This document shows, one piece after another, positions 51,102 through 62,600 of a DNA stretch of 64,000 nucleotides. Position 1 is the stretch's first letter, and the number at the start of each line of letters is the position of its first letter. Both the position numbers and the translations under genes were made by a program. The notes under the pieces were generated by a model that was not told where the DNA came from, ran no database searches, and was given only the letters and a program-made list of their open reading frames with translations. The DNA comes from Acidobacteriota bacterium (lineage in GTDB: Bacteria > Acidobacteriota > Blastocatellia > Pyrinomonadales > Pyrinomonadaceae), in contig JAEZIT010000086.1 of the NCBI GenBank assembly GCA_023436495.1, positions 19,943 to 83,942 on the forward strand, given 5' to 3'.

Positions 51102-51132
51102 AAGGACATCCGACGGGTGTCCTTTTTCTTTT
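51102..51132 (+). terminator. Rho-independent terminator after tRNA-Ala
   Basis: AAGGACA (51102-51108) pairs with TGTCCTT (51118-51124) and a T-rich tail follows (TTTCTTTT). Confidence 0.8.
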
Positions 51133-51627
51133 ACCTCTCTCAACTCGTGCGGCGGAGTTTGGCGTTGTTGCAGCGCAGCACCCCGATCGATGGCGCGCGC
51201 TTGCCCGATCGTTCGCGCGTAGATGTCCGGTTAGTGACATTTTGCGCGGCGCGCACGAAAATCTTGCGGTTTTCCGATGGCGGCGCTCCTGGGTTTTTTC
51301 ATAAAAATCATAAATATCATAAATCTTATTAAAGTTGCGGTGTTTCATTAAAATCACCATTCCCGGATCGGGGCAGGTGTGGTTTGATGGTTGGCGGAGG
51401 GAGTTATGAGTCCGTAAGTTCTTGTGAAGTCTTGCCGAGTCGTTTGTAGTCGGTCAACGGCGGGTTTTATATTTCCCGAGTTTATGCGGGAGCAGCCGAT
51501 CAAATTCAAAAAGCCCGGACGGAATTCGTCGGGGCATAAATATGCGGCATATTTTCTTGCGATCAGTGGAATGTGCTATACTCCCGTCGCTAACCGCACT
51601 CGCACAAAATATCTTGGAGACAATTTG
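51133..51627. other. Intergenic region before the giant secreted protein
   Basis: About 500 bases without a supported gene. A frame open from 51424 continues into the protein below but has no signal peptide until the ATG at 51628, so it is taken as leader. Confidence 0.45.
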
Positions 51628-54600
51628 ATGAAGAAGTATCGATCCCACGCTGCGCTTCGCGGCGTCGTATTTTTAACCGCAGTCTTATTATACTGCTTGG
51701 TATTTGTCGCCGCTCAAGGCGGGCACGCGATGCCGAGCGAAGTTTATAGAAAGTTCAATTCGCCACTGGCTACGTCCTACATCGGTCCCGATATTGTGCC
51801 GGGACGCTTTCCGGAATTGACCAAGCCGCAGGAACGGAATGTCGGACAGGCATCCGGATCCAGGGTCGATCAAACCTTCAACACCGCGATCACGGATGGA
51901 ACGGGCTTAGTTTTCGATTCCAAGGTCCAGGCAGACGGAAAAACAGTGATCGGCGGGCTGTTCGAGCGAGTTGGCGGCGTTCGTATGCCCGGAATCGCCC
52001 GACTGAATCCGGACGGCAGCCGCGACGTGACCTTCAATGTAGGAACGGGAGCCAATGAAAGGATCTTTGCGATCGCTATTCAGCCGGACGGTAAGATAAT
52101 CGCGGCCGGCAGTTTCACGCGCTTCAACGGCCAATCGGTATCGCGGATCGTGCGGCTCAATTCCGACGGAAGCATCGATACGAGCTTTACGCCCGGAGTT
52201 CTGTTTAACAATGCCGTCCATGCGCTCGCAATTCAGGCGGACGGAAAGATTCTGGTGGGCGGGGTGTTCTCCGCCGCGAGCCGGCTGGTTCGCCTTAACA
52301 CTGACGGGTCGCTGGACGCAGCACTTGGAAGCATCAATGTGGCCGTGTTGGCAGTACTGATCACACACGATAACAAGATCCTTGTCGGGGGCGGCTTTTC
52401 CCCGTCGCAGCCGGCTCTCAGGAAGCTAAATCTGGATGGTTCCGCCGACAGCACCTACACAACGGGTACCGTTGACGGCGGCCAGATCTTCCGGCTGGTC
52501 CAACAGACTGACGGCAAGATCATTGCAGGCGGATCATTCAGTAGTTTTACAGGAATTCATGCAGACGGGCTAGCCCGGCTCAATGCCAATGGAACTCTTT
52601 TCCGAGCTTATGACTTCATTGCCGGCCCTACGGCGTCGTTTGAACTTTGGGGACTAGGTGTTCAGACAGACGGCATGGTGGTCGCCGCATATTCTTATTA
52701 TGTCAATGAATTGGGTTGGCAATCGAAAGTGATTCGGCTGAATACAGATTCAACGATCGACGCCGGATTTCTCCAGGGTGATATCGGGGGCTACCCACCA
52801 ACGCACGTTAGTGTGCTGGCTAACGGAAAAATACTAGTTGGCGGCATGTTCACAGTATATAACGGACAACTGCGGCTGCGCCTTGTTCGATTGAATCCTG
52901 ATGGGAGTATTGACGCCGCATTTGACCCGGCTGTTTCGTCTAAAGCATCCGTACGGGTCGTCAAATATCTTTCAGACGGCAAAGTGTTGGTCGGTGGAAA
53001 CTTTCAAGTCGTCAACGGCATATTCGCTCCCGGTTTGGCTCGGCTAAACCGAGACGGCAGCGTGGACACTTCTTTCAATTTTGCCGGGCCTTATATCGGC
53101 GCGGTCATGGCGGTTGAAGTGATGCCGGACGGAAGAATGCTCGTGGGCGGTGACGGCGACGTGCTGTTACGAATAAATGCGGACGGCAGCCGCGACACGA
53201 CCTTTTCAATTTCAGGCGTGTCTGTTTGGGTTGCGCCGGTCACGTGCATCGCACTGCAGTCGTCCGGAAAGATCGTCTTAGGCGGCGGCGTTTACGATGA
53301 TGTCGTTGGCAATGCATATCTCGCGCGATATAACGCGGACGGGTCGGTGGACGATAGTTTCAGCCGTGTGCAGAGACAGAATGGAGCAGTTTGGTCTTGT
53401 ATCAGCAGGCCGGGCGATACTGTAGTAGCAAGTGGAACTTTCATCGGAGGAACACCTTTCCGCAATGGAATTGCCGGATTCAATTCCAACGGCACTATAA
53501 ATGATGCCTTCTCAGCGGGCGCCGGATCGGTATATGCACTTGATACTCAGCCTGACGGCAAGATCGTCGCAGGCGGCACCAAGTTGTCTAGATTTACGGC
53601 GGACGGCCTGCTGGATCCCACACTGGACAGCGGCACCGGTCTGAATCTGCCGCTCAGGTCATTGGCGATCCAACCCGACGGGAAGATCGTGATCGGCGGT
53701 GATTTTACTACCTATAATGGCACTTCAATCAATCGGATCGCCCGCGTGAACCCGGACGGCTCGCTCGACCAACTGTTCAATATAGGCGTGGGGCCCGATG
53801 CCATCGTGTATGCAGTAGATGTGTTCGGCGATGAAATAACGATCGCAGGTGACTTTACTGAGGTCGACGGCGTGGAGCGGTTGGGTATTGCGAGGTTAAA
53901 GCAGAATATCGCGCCGGCTACGCGGGCACCGTTCGATTTTGATGGCGATGGGAAGACGGATATTGGTGTTTACAGGCCGAATGGAAGCTTTGGCGGGGAG
54001 TGGTGGTATCTCAGGTCTTCGGACGGCGGCGGCAGGGCGTTTGGGTTCGGGGCATCGTCGGAATCGATCTCGCCGGCCGACTTTACCGGAGATGGGAAGA
54101 CGGACATCGCCGTCTTCAGGCCTTCGACGGGCATCTTGTAGGTGATGAGGTCTGAGGACAACACCTTTTACGGCTTCCCGTTCGGTGCTGCGGGCGATGT
54201 TCCCGTGCCGGCGGATTTCGATGCGGACGGCAAAGCCGATGCCGCCGTCTTCAGGGCCGGGACGTGGTTTATCAGCCTTTCATCGGGAGGCAGCCGGATA
54301 GAGTCGTTCGGAGCGGCTTCGGATCTTCCCGTTGCTGCCGATTACGACGGGGACGGAAAGGCGGATATTGCTATTTATCGGCCGAGCGGAGCTTCCGGAG
54401 CGGGAGAGTGGTGGCTGAACATGAGCACGCAGGGAGTGCGGGCCGTGTCCTTCGGGGCGGCAGGAGACAAGGCCGTTCCGGCCGACTACACGGGTGACGG
54501 GAAGACGGACGTGGCGGTGTTCAGGCCGTCGACGGGTTTCTGGTACATATTGCGGAGCGAGGACCTCTCGTTCTACGGCTTCCCGTTCGGCGTGGCGGGA

Positions 54601-54759
54601 GACGTGCCTTCTTCGGGAGACTACGACGGTGACGGCAAGGCGGACCCTGCGGTCTTTAGAGCTGGCACATGGTACATCAACCGCTCGGCGGCAGGACAGG
54701 TGGTCATCGGGTTCGGTACGGCAGGAGACGTGCCTGTGCCGAGTGCTTTTGTGAGATAA
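51628..54759 (+). pseudogene. Giant secreted delta-60/FG-GAP repeat protein, interrupted by an in-frame amber codon
   Basis: The reading frame begins MKKYRSHAALRGVVFLTAVL (signal peptide) and stops at TAG 54139-54141 after 837 residues. The same frame continues from 54142 to 54759 with another 205 codons of the same domain. Before the stop lie more than ten delta-60 repeats (about 50 residues each, e.g. LAIQPDGKIVIGGDFTTYNG with RIARVNPDGSLD), predicted beta-propeller modules. From residue 770 FG-GAP/VCBS-type repeats begin (DFDGDGKTDIGVYRPNGSFG). In the near-identical module of the protein at 56.7-63.0 kb the stop position reads Tyr. The product is probably truncated, or the stop is an assembly error. 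If intact it would be exported. Confidence 0.8.
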
Positions 54760-54763
54760 GAAA

Positions 54764-54794
54764 GATCTCACGCAAAGACGCAAAGAACGCGAAG
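54764..54794 (-). repeat. Dispersed CTTTGCG-type repeat, inverted copy
   Basis: The segment GATCTCACGCAAAGACGC followed by AAAGAACGCGAAGC is the reverse of the element before gltX (11871-11902). It is absent from the second copy of the 1-kb repeat, which indicates later insertion into copy A or loss from copy B. Confidence 0.5.
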
Positions 54795-54808
54795 CAAGAA
54801 GAAAGATG

Positions 54809-54837
54809 GCCGTCGGGGATTCTCCGGCGGCTGTTTT
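54809..54837 (+). terminator. Rho-independent terminator after the first giant gene
   Basis: GCCGTCGG (54809-54816) pairs with CCGGCGGC (54824-54831), with one G-T pair, followed by TTTTT. Confidence 0.7.
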
Positions 54838-54924
54838 TATATGGGAAGGAATTATGAATTTAGAATTGCGAATGAGGAATTAACGCAAAGACGTTGGCCC
54901 TCGGGAACGGCCTTTTTTCATTAG

Positions 54925-54959
54925 TAATTATTAATTGGTCAATTGGTAATTAATAATTA
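54925..54959. repeat. AT-rich perfect inverted repeat
   Basis: TAATTATTAATT (54925-54936) and AATTAATAATTA (54948-54959) are exact inverted copies around an 11-base loop. The matching place in copy B (about 63123-63157) is diverged. Confidence 0.6.
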
Positions 54960-55082
54960 AGGGAAAGGAATAGCGGTTCAGCCTCGAGAGGCGGTCGGTC
55001 CGCTGGCGGCCTTGTGCAAAGGCCCTTGTCGCTGCCGATTCGGGTAGTGACAAGGGCCGTTTCTGGAGATGCCGGCATGGTG

Positions 55083-55934
55083 TTACTCGGACCGGTTCTC
55101 GATCTCCTGGAGGCGGACCGGGCTTAGGTTCAGGTTGTTCTCGCCGGAGATGATGGTCACGGGCGAGCTCCAGACGGCGAAGCCTTTGGGCGATTTGGTG
55201 ACGCCGAAGAGGTAGTAGCTGCTTGGGTCGACGCCGCCGAGCTGTGCTTTGCCCGAGCCGTCAGTCGTTCCGGCGTATTTTATGTGCTCTTTGATCGCGG
55301 CCATTGCGCGGCGGTTGAAATCGCCGTAGCGGTCCGGATAGAGGATCGAAAGGCCGAGGCTGTTCATCAGCGTGTTGCCTTCGATCGGTTCGAGCCGGGC
55401 GTCGCTGAGAATGCTTTCGATGTCTTCGTCCAGAAGATAGAAGCGTTCGTTGCGGACGGGCTGCGGCGAGCCTTCGCGGGTTATGATGCGGGCGTCGATG
55501 ACGACGCTTCCCTTTTGCGGAGCGGTATTTACGGCCGTCTGCGATCCGGGGATCGAAAGCGATTGGCCGCTTTCGGGGATCGACGACGAGCCGGACGGGG
55601 CCGTTGTCATCGGCGGCGCTGTGTCATCGGTTCCGCTCGAGGATGTCGGGGCGACGCGGTCCGAAGCCGGCGGCCGCTGTGTTTCGACGCCGACGCGGAT
55701 ATTGCTGTTCGCTTCGTCGCTGTTGCGGCTGAACATTACAAATAATATGACGACAAGAACGGCGCCGAGCAGGCCGAGCGGAAAATATGCCCATTTCGGC
55801 AGGCCTTCGCGCTCGGGTGCCGGAACGACGCGGCGTTCGACAACGGGTACGGACAACGGGCGGCCGCAGTTTGGGCAAGCGATCGCCGATTCAGAAACGC
55901 TGTGTCCGCATTCAGGACAGTTTACGAGTGACAT
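55083..55934 (-). CDS. Zinc-ribbon single-pass membrane protein
   Basis: The 283-residue product starts MSLVNCPECGHSVSESAIAC; GGAGGA lies 10 bases before this ATG, whereas the longer frame starts inside that site. A zinc ribbon (two CxxC pairs: CPEC and CPNC) is followed by a membrane helix (about residues 48-70: WAYFPLGLLGAVLVVILFVM). A Ser/Thr/Pro-rich linker and a C-terminal beta-rich domain come next (VVIDARIITREGSPQPVRNE and SPKGFAVWSSPVTIISGENN). The cytoplasmic ribbon plus outer domain suggests a sensor or scaffold. Function unknown. Confidence 0.7.
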   Translation of the reverse strand: MSLVNCPECGHSVSESAIACPNCGRPLSVPVVERRVVPAPEREGLPKWAYFPLGLLGAVLVVILFVMFSRNSDEANSNIRVGVETQRPPASDRVAPTSSSGTDDTAPPMTTAPSGSSSIPESGQSLSIPGSQTAVNTAPQKGSVVIDARIITREGSPQPVRNERFYLLDEDIESILSDARLEPIEGNTLMNSLGLSILYPDRYGDFNRRAMAAIKEHIKYAGTTDGSGKAQLGGVDPSSYYLFGVTKSPKGFAVWSSPVTIISGENNLNLSPVRLQEIENRSE

Positions 55935-56001
55935 TGATGAAAATTCCTCCATTTATGCGTCTAAAACGAGAGGAATGCATTTTTAATGCCAATCGCCGCG
56001 G

Positions 56002-56454
56002 TCATGCCAGATGCGGGTTAAGCCGCTGCAGGATCGCTTCGCGCGATTGGACGCCGACGATCCGGTCCACCTCGCGGCCGCCTTTTGCGATGATCAGCGT
56101 CGGGATGCCCTGAACGTTGAATTTTGCGGCGGTCCGCGGGTTTTCGTCCACGTTGAGCTTGCCGACGAGGGCGCGGCCGGCGAGTTCGCGTGCGATCATG
56201 TCGACGGTCGGGGCGAGGATGCGGCAAGGCCCGCACCACGGCGCCCAGAGGTCGAGAAGGACCGGTACCGGCGACGATTCGACCGTCTGCGAATAATTCG
56301 CGTCGGTGACAAGGACGGGTTCGGCCGAAGGCGGCGGCAGAGGCGTTTTGCAGCGGCCGCAGACCGGCATTTTATCGGCCGCGGCAAAGGTAACGCGGTT
56401 TGCGGCACCGCAATTCGGACATTTTGCGATCATGGCCTGCGTCGAATTGGGCAT
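56002..56454 (-). CDS. trxC: Thioredoxin of the TrxC type (N-terminal zinc finger)
   Basis: The 150-residue protein has an N-terminal zinc finger (Cys12, Cys15, Cys32, Cys35: CPNC and CGRC) before a thioredoxin fold with the redox site Trp-Cys74-Gly-Pro-Cys77 (APWCGPCRIL) and the cis-Pro loop GIPTLII. This is the thioredoxin 2 layout; it reduces disulfides in the cytoplasm and is recycled by TrxB (encoded at 48.5 kb). A start at 56433 (MIAKCPNCG) is possible; neither has a clear ribosome site. Confidence 0.9.
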   Translation of the reverse strand: MPNSTQAMIAKCPNCGAANRVTFAAADKMPVCGRCKTPLPPPSAEPVLVTDANYSQTVESSPVPVLLDLWAPWCGPCRILAPTVDMIARELAGRALVGKLNVDENPRTAAKFNVQGIPTLIIAKGGREVDRIVGVQSREAILQRLNPHLA

Positions 56455-56695
56455 AACTATATTTAATCAGATTTATCGGGGCCCAGAGCAGATTTTTTCA
56501 AAAACCGGGGCCGAAAAACTTTTTTATTGCTTTATCGGGCGTTACGGAACTATTATGTAGGGCACTCATTTAAAGTTAGACCGGAATTTGATGCCAGGAC
56601 TGCTCGATGCTTTTCCACCGGTCGCGGTCAGCGGATCTTTGTCATCCGAAAGATTAGAATCCGAGGTTTGCCCTGAAAACCTTCTGAAAACTCAT

Positions 56696-59600
56696 ATGTC
56701 GAGAGCTCCTCAATCTCGAGACCGGCTGAGAACCTCCGTCTCGGCCCTGTCCATACTGCTGCTTGTCGCCGGCGCGTTCGTATTCGCCGCAAACGGTTTG
56801 ACTGCACCGGTTACCGATGCGCAAAACCGCGGTGCCGCGCGCCCTGCGTTCGTAGAAATATTCGCCGCATTTTTCGGATACGAATTTGCCGCCGCGCCGG
56901 ACGATACCGCTCCGGAAGCGACATTTACCGTAAACAGCACAGCCGATGCGATCGACGCGAACATCGGTGACGGTGTCTGTGCCGACGCGGCGGGAAATTG
57001 TACGCTGCGCGCCGCGATACAGGAAGCGAACGCGACCGGCGCGGCCGATTCGATCATATTTAACCTGCAGACGCTGCCCGCCGTTATTCAATTGAATGCG
57101 CAGATCGTACCGGCGGAGCTAGTGGTAACGCGGCCCGTGACGATCACAGGCCCGGGCGCGCGGCTGCTTACGGTTCGCGGCAACGCGAATACGCTGCAAG
57201 GGGTTTTCAATATTACGTCTGGCGTATCGTCTTCGCCGGCGATCATAACTAACCTGACGGTTGCGGATTCGGGCGGGCGCGGGATCAATAATGACGGGCG
57301 GCTCGAGCTGGCGGACGTGACGATCCGAGGGAATACCTACGGGATCTATAACACAGACAAATTGATACTTACGCGATCGACGATCACGGGCAATTCGAAC
57401 GGCGGAATGTATTTCGCGGCGACGTCGAACGCCGTGAACATAAGCAACACGACCGTGACGGGCAACTCCACGCCGGCGAGCGGCGGCGGCATCAGCAGCC
57501 TGAGCACGGACGTAACGCTGAACAACGTGACCGTCAGCCACAACACGGCGACGATGAGCGGCGGCGGGATCTATTACGAGAATGCGGCTTCGGGGATGAA
57601 CGTCCGCAATACGCTGGTTGCCAATAACACATCCGCTCTGGGGCCGGACGTTCATTCGCAGAACGTTCTGACCGGGATAAAGATCGTTTCGCGCGGCAAC
57701 AACCTGATAGGGAGAAATTCGGGCGATCACGGATTTACGGACGGCGTCAATTTCGACAAGGTCGGAACGCTGGCGTCGCCGATCGACCCGCTGCTCGGGC
57801 CGCTGCAAAATAACGGCGGGCCGACCGACACGCGTGCGACATTGACGGCAAGCCCGGCGCGCGACGCGGGAAATTTCTGCGTGACGAACGGAACGTGCGC
57901 GGCAGGACCGCCGCCGACTCCGCTGGCGAACGATCAACGCGGCCCCGGATTTCCGAGGGCGTTCGAGACGGGCGTGGACATCGGCGCTTTCGAGGCATTT
58001 TATCCCGCGCCGGCCATCGCATCGTTCGCGCCGGCAAATTGGGGAACGGGACAGGGCGCGTTCGAACTCACTGTAAGCGGAACGGGCTTTGTCCAGGATT
58101 CCGTCGTGCGTTGGAACGGCACGGCACGCGTGACGACATTTGTTTCAAATACAGAGGTCCGCGCGCAGATCCTCGCCGCTGACGCGGCTTCGGCGGGGCA
58201 ATTTCCTGTCACGGTCGTGAACCCGACGCCGGGCGGCGGAGCTTCGCCGGGCGCGAATTTCCCGGTAACGAATTGTGTATTCACGCTCGTGCCGACGTCG
58301 CAGAATTTCACCGCGGCGGGCGGGACGTTCGACATCGCCGTGCAGGCTCCGTTCGGCTGCCCATGGACGGCCGCAGTCAATAACGCTAATTGGATCAGTA
58401 TAACGGCCGGTTCGAGCGGACGCGGCCCGGGAACGGTATCGATCGCGGTCGCGTCAAACAACGGCGCGGCGCGCAGCGGGACGCTGACGATCGGCGGGCA
58501 GACGTTTACCGTGAATCAGGCCAGCGGCTGTACGTTCACGATCAACCCGACGAGCGCTCCGGCACCGGCGGGCGGCGGGCCGGGCAGCTTTACGCTGACG
58601 GCTTCGAATTCGAACTGTCCGTGGAACGCGGTGAGCGACCAGACGTGGCTGACGGTCACGAACGCAAACGGCACAGGCAGCGCTACGATCAATTATTCGG
58701 TCGCCGCGAACACAGGCCCGGCGCGCTCGGCGCATATAAACATCGGCGGGCAGCAGTTTACGGTGAACCAATCGAACGGATGCGCGTTCACGCTTGTCCC
58801 GACGACGCAGAATTTCCCGAGACAGGGCGGCAGCAGTACGTTTCAGGTGAACACGTCCGCGGGATGCGCATGGACGGCCGTCAGCAGCCAAACTTGGGTG
58901 ACGGTGACGTCGGGCAGCTCCGGCAGCGGGCCGGGCACGGTCGCTTATTCAGTGGCCGCGAACGACGGCGCCGCGCGGTCCGCAACGATAAGCGTGAACG
59001 GCACGCTGTTCACCGTAACGCAGGACAACGGCTGTACGTTCTCGGTCGCGCCGGCGTCGAGCAATATACCGGCGGCGGGACAGACGGGAGTTACGTTCGC
59101 GATCACGCCTTCGAACCAGAATTGCCCGTGGACGGCGGCTGTGACGCAGGGCGCGGGATTCGTAACCATTACGGGCGGAGCATCGGGTACGGGTACGGGC
59201 ACCGTGACGTATTCGGTCGCCGCAAACACGGGGCCGGTCCGCATCGGAAAGATCCTTGCGGGCGGACAGGAACACACGATCACACAGGCGAGCGGATGCA
59301 GCTATACGCTAACGCCGACAACGACGACGATCGACCAGACGGGCGGCACTCGAAGCTTTAACGTGACGGTCAACAACCAGCTCTGTCAATGGTCGGCGGG
59401 CGTCAACGTAACGTGGATAACGCTGAACGCTCCGACATCAGGAACGGGTAACGGCACGGTGAGCTTTACGGTCCAGGCCAACAATACGCCGCAGCGTATC
59501 GGCGACATAACCGTCAACGGCGTCGTCCATCGCGTGACGCAGGCGGACGGCTGCGTTTATGTGCTGAATCCGTCGTCGCAAACGGTTTCGCCGGCGGCCG

Positions 59601-62600
59601 GCACCGGCAATTTCAGCGTGTCGGCGGGACAGGGCTGTACGTTCACGGCGGTTTCGGAATCGAACTGGATAACGGTAACGGGCGGCACGCCGGGAACGAC
59701 AAGCGGAACGATCAATTTCTCGTATCAGGCAAACGCGGGCCTGCAGCGACAGGGGACGATCCTCGTCAGAAACGTGCGGTTTACGCTGACGCAGCAGAAC
59801 GGATGTTCGTTCACGATAACGCCCGACAACGCGCCGGCGCCTGCCGGAGGCGGAACGGGCAGCGTGGCGGTGACTGCTTCGGACGCCCTATGCCCGTGGA
59901 CGGCGGCGGTCAATCCGGCGAATCCGTGGATAACGGTTACAAGCGGCGCGTCCGGAACGGGCAGCGGCGCCGTACAGTATTCGGTGGCGGCGAACGTAAA
60001 CCCGCAGCGGACGGGAACGATCCTGATCGCGACGCGCACGTTTACGGTGACGCAGGCAAGCGGCTGCGTTTACACGCTGTCGCCAACGAGCACGGTCATC
60101 AACGACCTCGGCGGCACGCGAAGTTTCCAGGTGCAGACGAACGGTAACCTGTGCGCGTGGAGCGCCGTTCCGGAAACGGGCGCGACCTGGATAACCGTCG
60201 CATCAGGCGCAAGCGGAACCGGCACGGGCAGCGTGACGCTGAACATCGCGGCGAGCGGCGGCACCGAGCGCGTCGGGATAGTGAACGCGGGCGGCAGGCA
60301 GTTTACGGTCAACCAGGTAAGCACGAGCGTGTCGAACCTGAACGATTCCGGCGTCGGCAGCCTGCGGCGCGCAGTCGGTAATTCGAACCTCGCGCCGGGC
60401 GCGGACGTTATAACATTCCAGCCGGGGTTGCAGGGCACGATCACGCTGACAAGCGGCGAGATCGCGATCAGCGACGGTTCGCCGGTCGAGGTCCGCGGGC
60501 CGGGCGCAAATCGGCTTGCCATTTCGGGCGGAAACACGAGCCGGATCTTTGCCGTGAACGGAGCGTCCGTGACGATCTCCGGCCTGAAACTTACCGGAGG
60601 CAACGGCGAAGGTTCGGGCAGCGCGCCGGACAGTAAAAAAGGCGGCGCGATAGACGTGACGGGCGGGACGATCGTGCTGGATGCCGTGGATATTTCCGGC
60701 AACACCATCTCGGTCCCGAGCGGCCCTGGAAATCTTGCGCTCGGCGGCGGCATTTCGATTTTCGGCGGGACAAATCACGTTATCCGCAATTCGACGCTGT
60801 TCAATAACCGCAGCACGCTCGGGGCGGCCGTTATCGTACAGAGCGCGACGCTGACCATTTCGAATTCAACGTTATTCGGGAACATAGCCGAACGCGAAGG
60901 CGGCGGGATTTACAACGCCGGAACCCTTGTGATCAGAAATTCGACGATCACGCGAAATTCGGCTCCGCCTGGAAACAACGGCGCGGGCATCATTACATGG
61001 TCAGGCGGGCTGAGCCTCGGGAACACGATCATATCGGAGAACACGGGCGCGGAGATCACATTCGCTTCGGGCGAGGTAACATCGGCCGGCAATAACCTGG
61101 TCGGCGACCAGGCCGGCGATTCGGGGAACACGCTGAACCCTGTGACGTACCAGGCCACGGACATTCGCGACGTTCCGCCGCAGCTGGCGCCGCTCGATTA
61201 TTACGGCGGCCTGCTGATGACGGCGGCGATCCTGCCGAACAGCCCGGCGCGAGACGCCGGCAGCAACGCGGGCGCACCCGCCTTTGACGCACGCGGGTCG
61301 CAACGCGTGATAAACGGCGCGGTCGATATCGGGTCGTTCGAATTGAACATCGACATCGCACCGGCTTCGGCGACGCTGCCCGACGCAGCGATGGGATCAT
61401 TCTACAGCGTGGTCCTGACGCCTACGCGCTTTCCGAACAATGATCCGAACGAGATATTTGCATTTTCACACAACGGCGGCACACTGCCGGCCGGGATATC
61501 GGTCGTTCCGGAAACAGGCGTCGTGCTAGGTGAACCGCTGGAATCGGGCCGATTCGATTTTATCGTACGGGTCGTCAGCCAGACGGACGGCATGGCGGGC
61601 GTCAAAAAATATTCGCTGACGGTGCGCTGTCCTGTAGCGATCTCGCCGCAGAACCAGGGAATGCCGGCAGCGGGCGGCAGCGGCGGATTCGGGATAACAG
61701 CGGCGGCGGGATGTAATTGGGCCGCGGTGAACAACGCGCCGTCGTGGGTAACGATCACGTCGCCGGCGACGGGTTCGGGCAGCGGATCCGTGACATACAC
61801 CGTCGCGGCAAATTCAGGCCCGCAACGTTCCGGAACGATAACGGTTGGCGACCAGACGCACACGATCACGCAGAACGTAGGTTCGTGTGCATTTTCGATC
61901 AACCCAACATCCAGCAGCCTGCCCGCGGGCGCGGGCGGCGGGACTGTAAACGTCACTGCCGGCGCCGGATGTGCGTGGACTGCGCAATCAAACAATCCGA
62001 CCTGGCTGTCGGTGACGAGCGGAGCGACCGGCAGTGGGAACGGCACCGTCTCATACTCGGTAACGGCAAATTCGGGAGCCGCGAGGGCAGGTACGCTGAC
62101 CATCGCGGGCCAGACGTTCACGGTCAACCAGGCAGGAGCGGCGGGCGCACGGGCACCGTTCGATCTTGATGGTGACGGGAAGACGGATGTCGGGGTTTAC
62201 AGGCCGAATGGAAGCTTTGGCGGGGAGTGGTGGTATCTGAGGTCTTCTGACGGTGACGGCAGGGCTTTCGGGTTCGGGGCTTCGACGGATGCGATCTCGC
62301 CGGCGGACTTTACCGGGGACGGGAAGACTGACATCGCTGTTTTCAGGCCTTCGACGGGATTCTGGTATGTGATGAGGAGCGAGGACAACACCTTTTACGG
62401 CTTCCCGTTCGGTGCTGCGGGCGATGTTCCAGTGCCGGCGGATTTCGATGCGGACGGAAAAGCCGATGCTGCCGTCTTTCGGGCCGGGACGTGGTTCATC
62501 AGCCTTTCATCTGGAGGCAGCCGGATAGAGTCGTTCGGAACGGCCTCTGACATGCCCGTTGCGGCCGATTACGACGGTGACGGAAAGGCCGACCTGGCCG

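Larger units (their letters stand above)
53923..54959. repeat. 1-kb direct repeat, copy A (3' module of the giant gene plus downstream region)
   Basis: From the FG-GAP region through the stop, terminator and AT-rich tail this stretch matches 62150-63157 almost base for base. The main difference downstream of the genes is an extra segment of about 25-30 bases near 54764-54794, the CTTTGCG-type repeat. Confidence 0.85.

Noticed and set aside
58390..59361. A 323-codon alternative frame inside the BACON region
   Set aside because: Arises from the repetitive GC-rich code of the BACON repeats; no start signal or domain.
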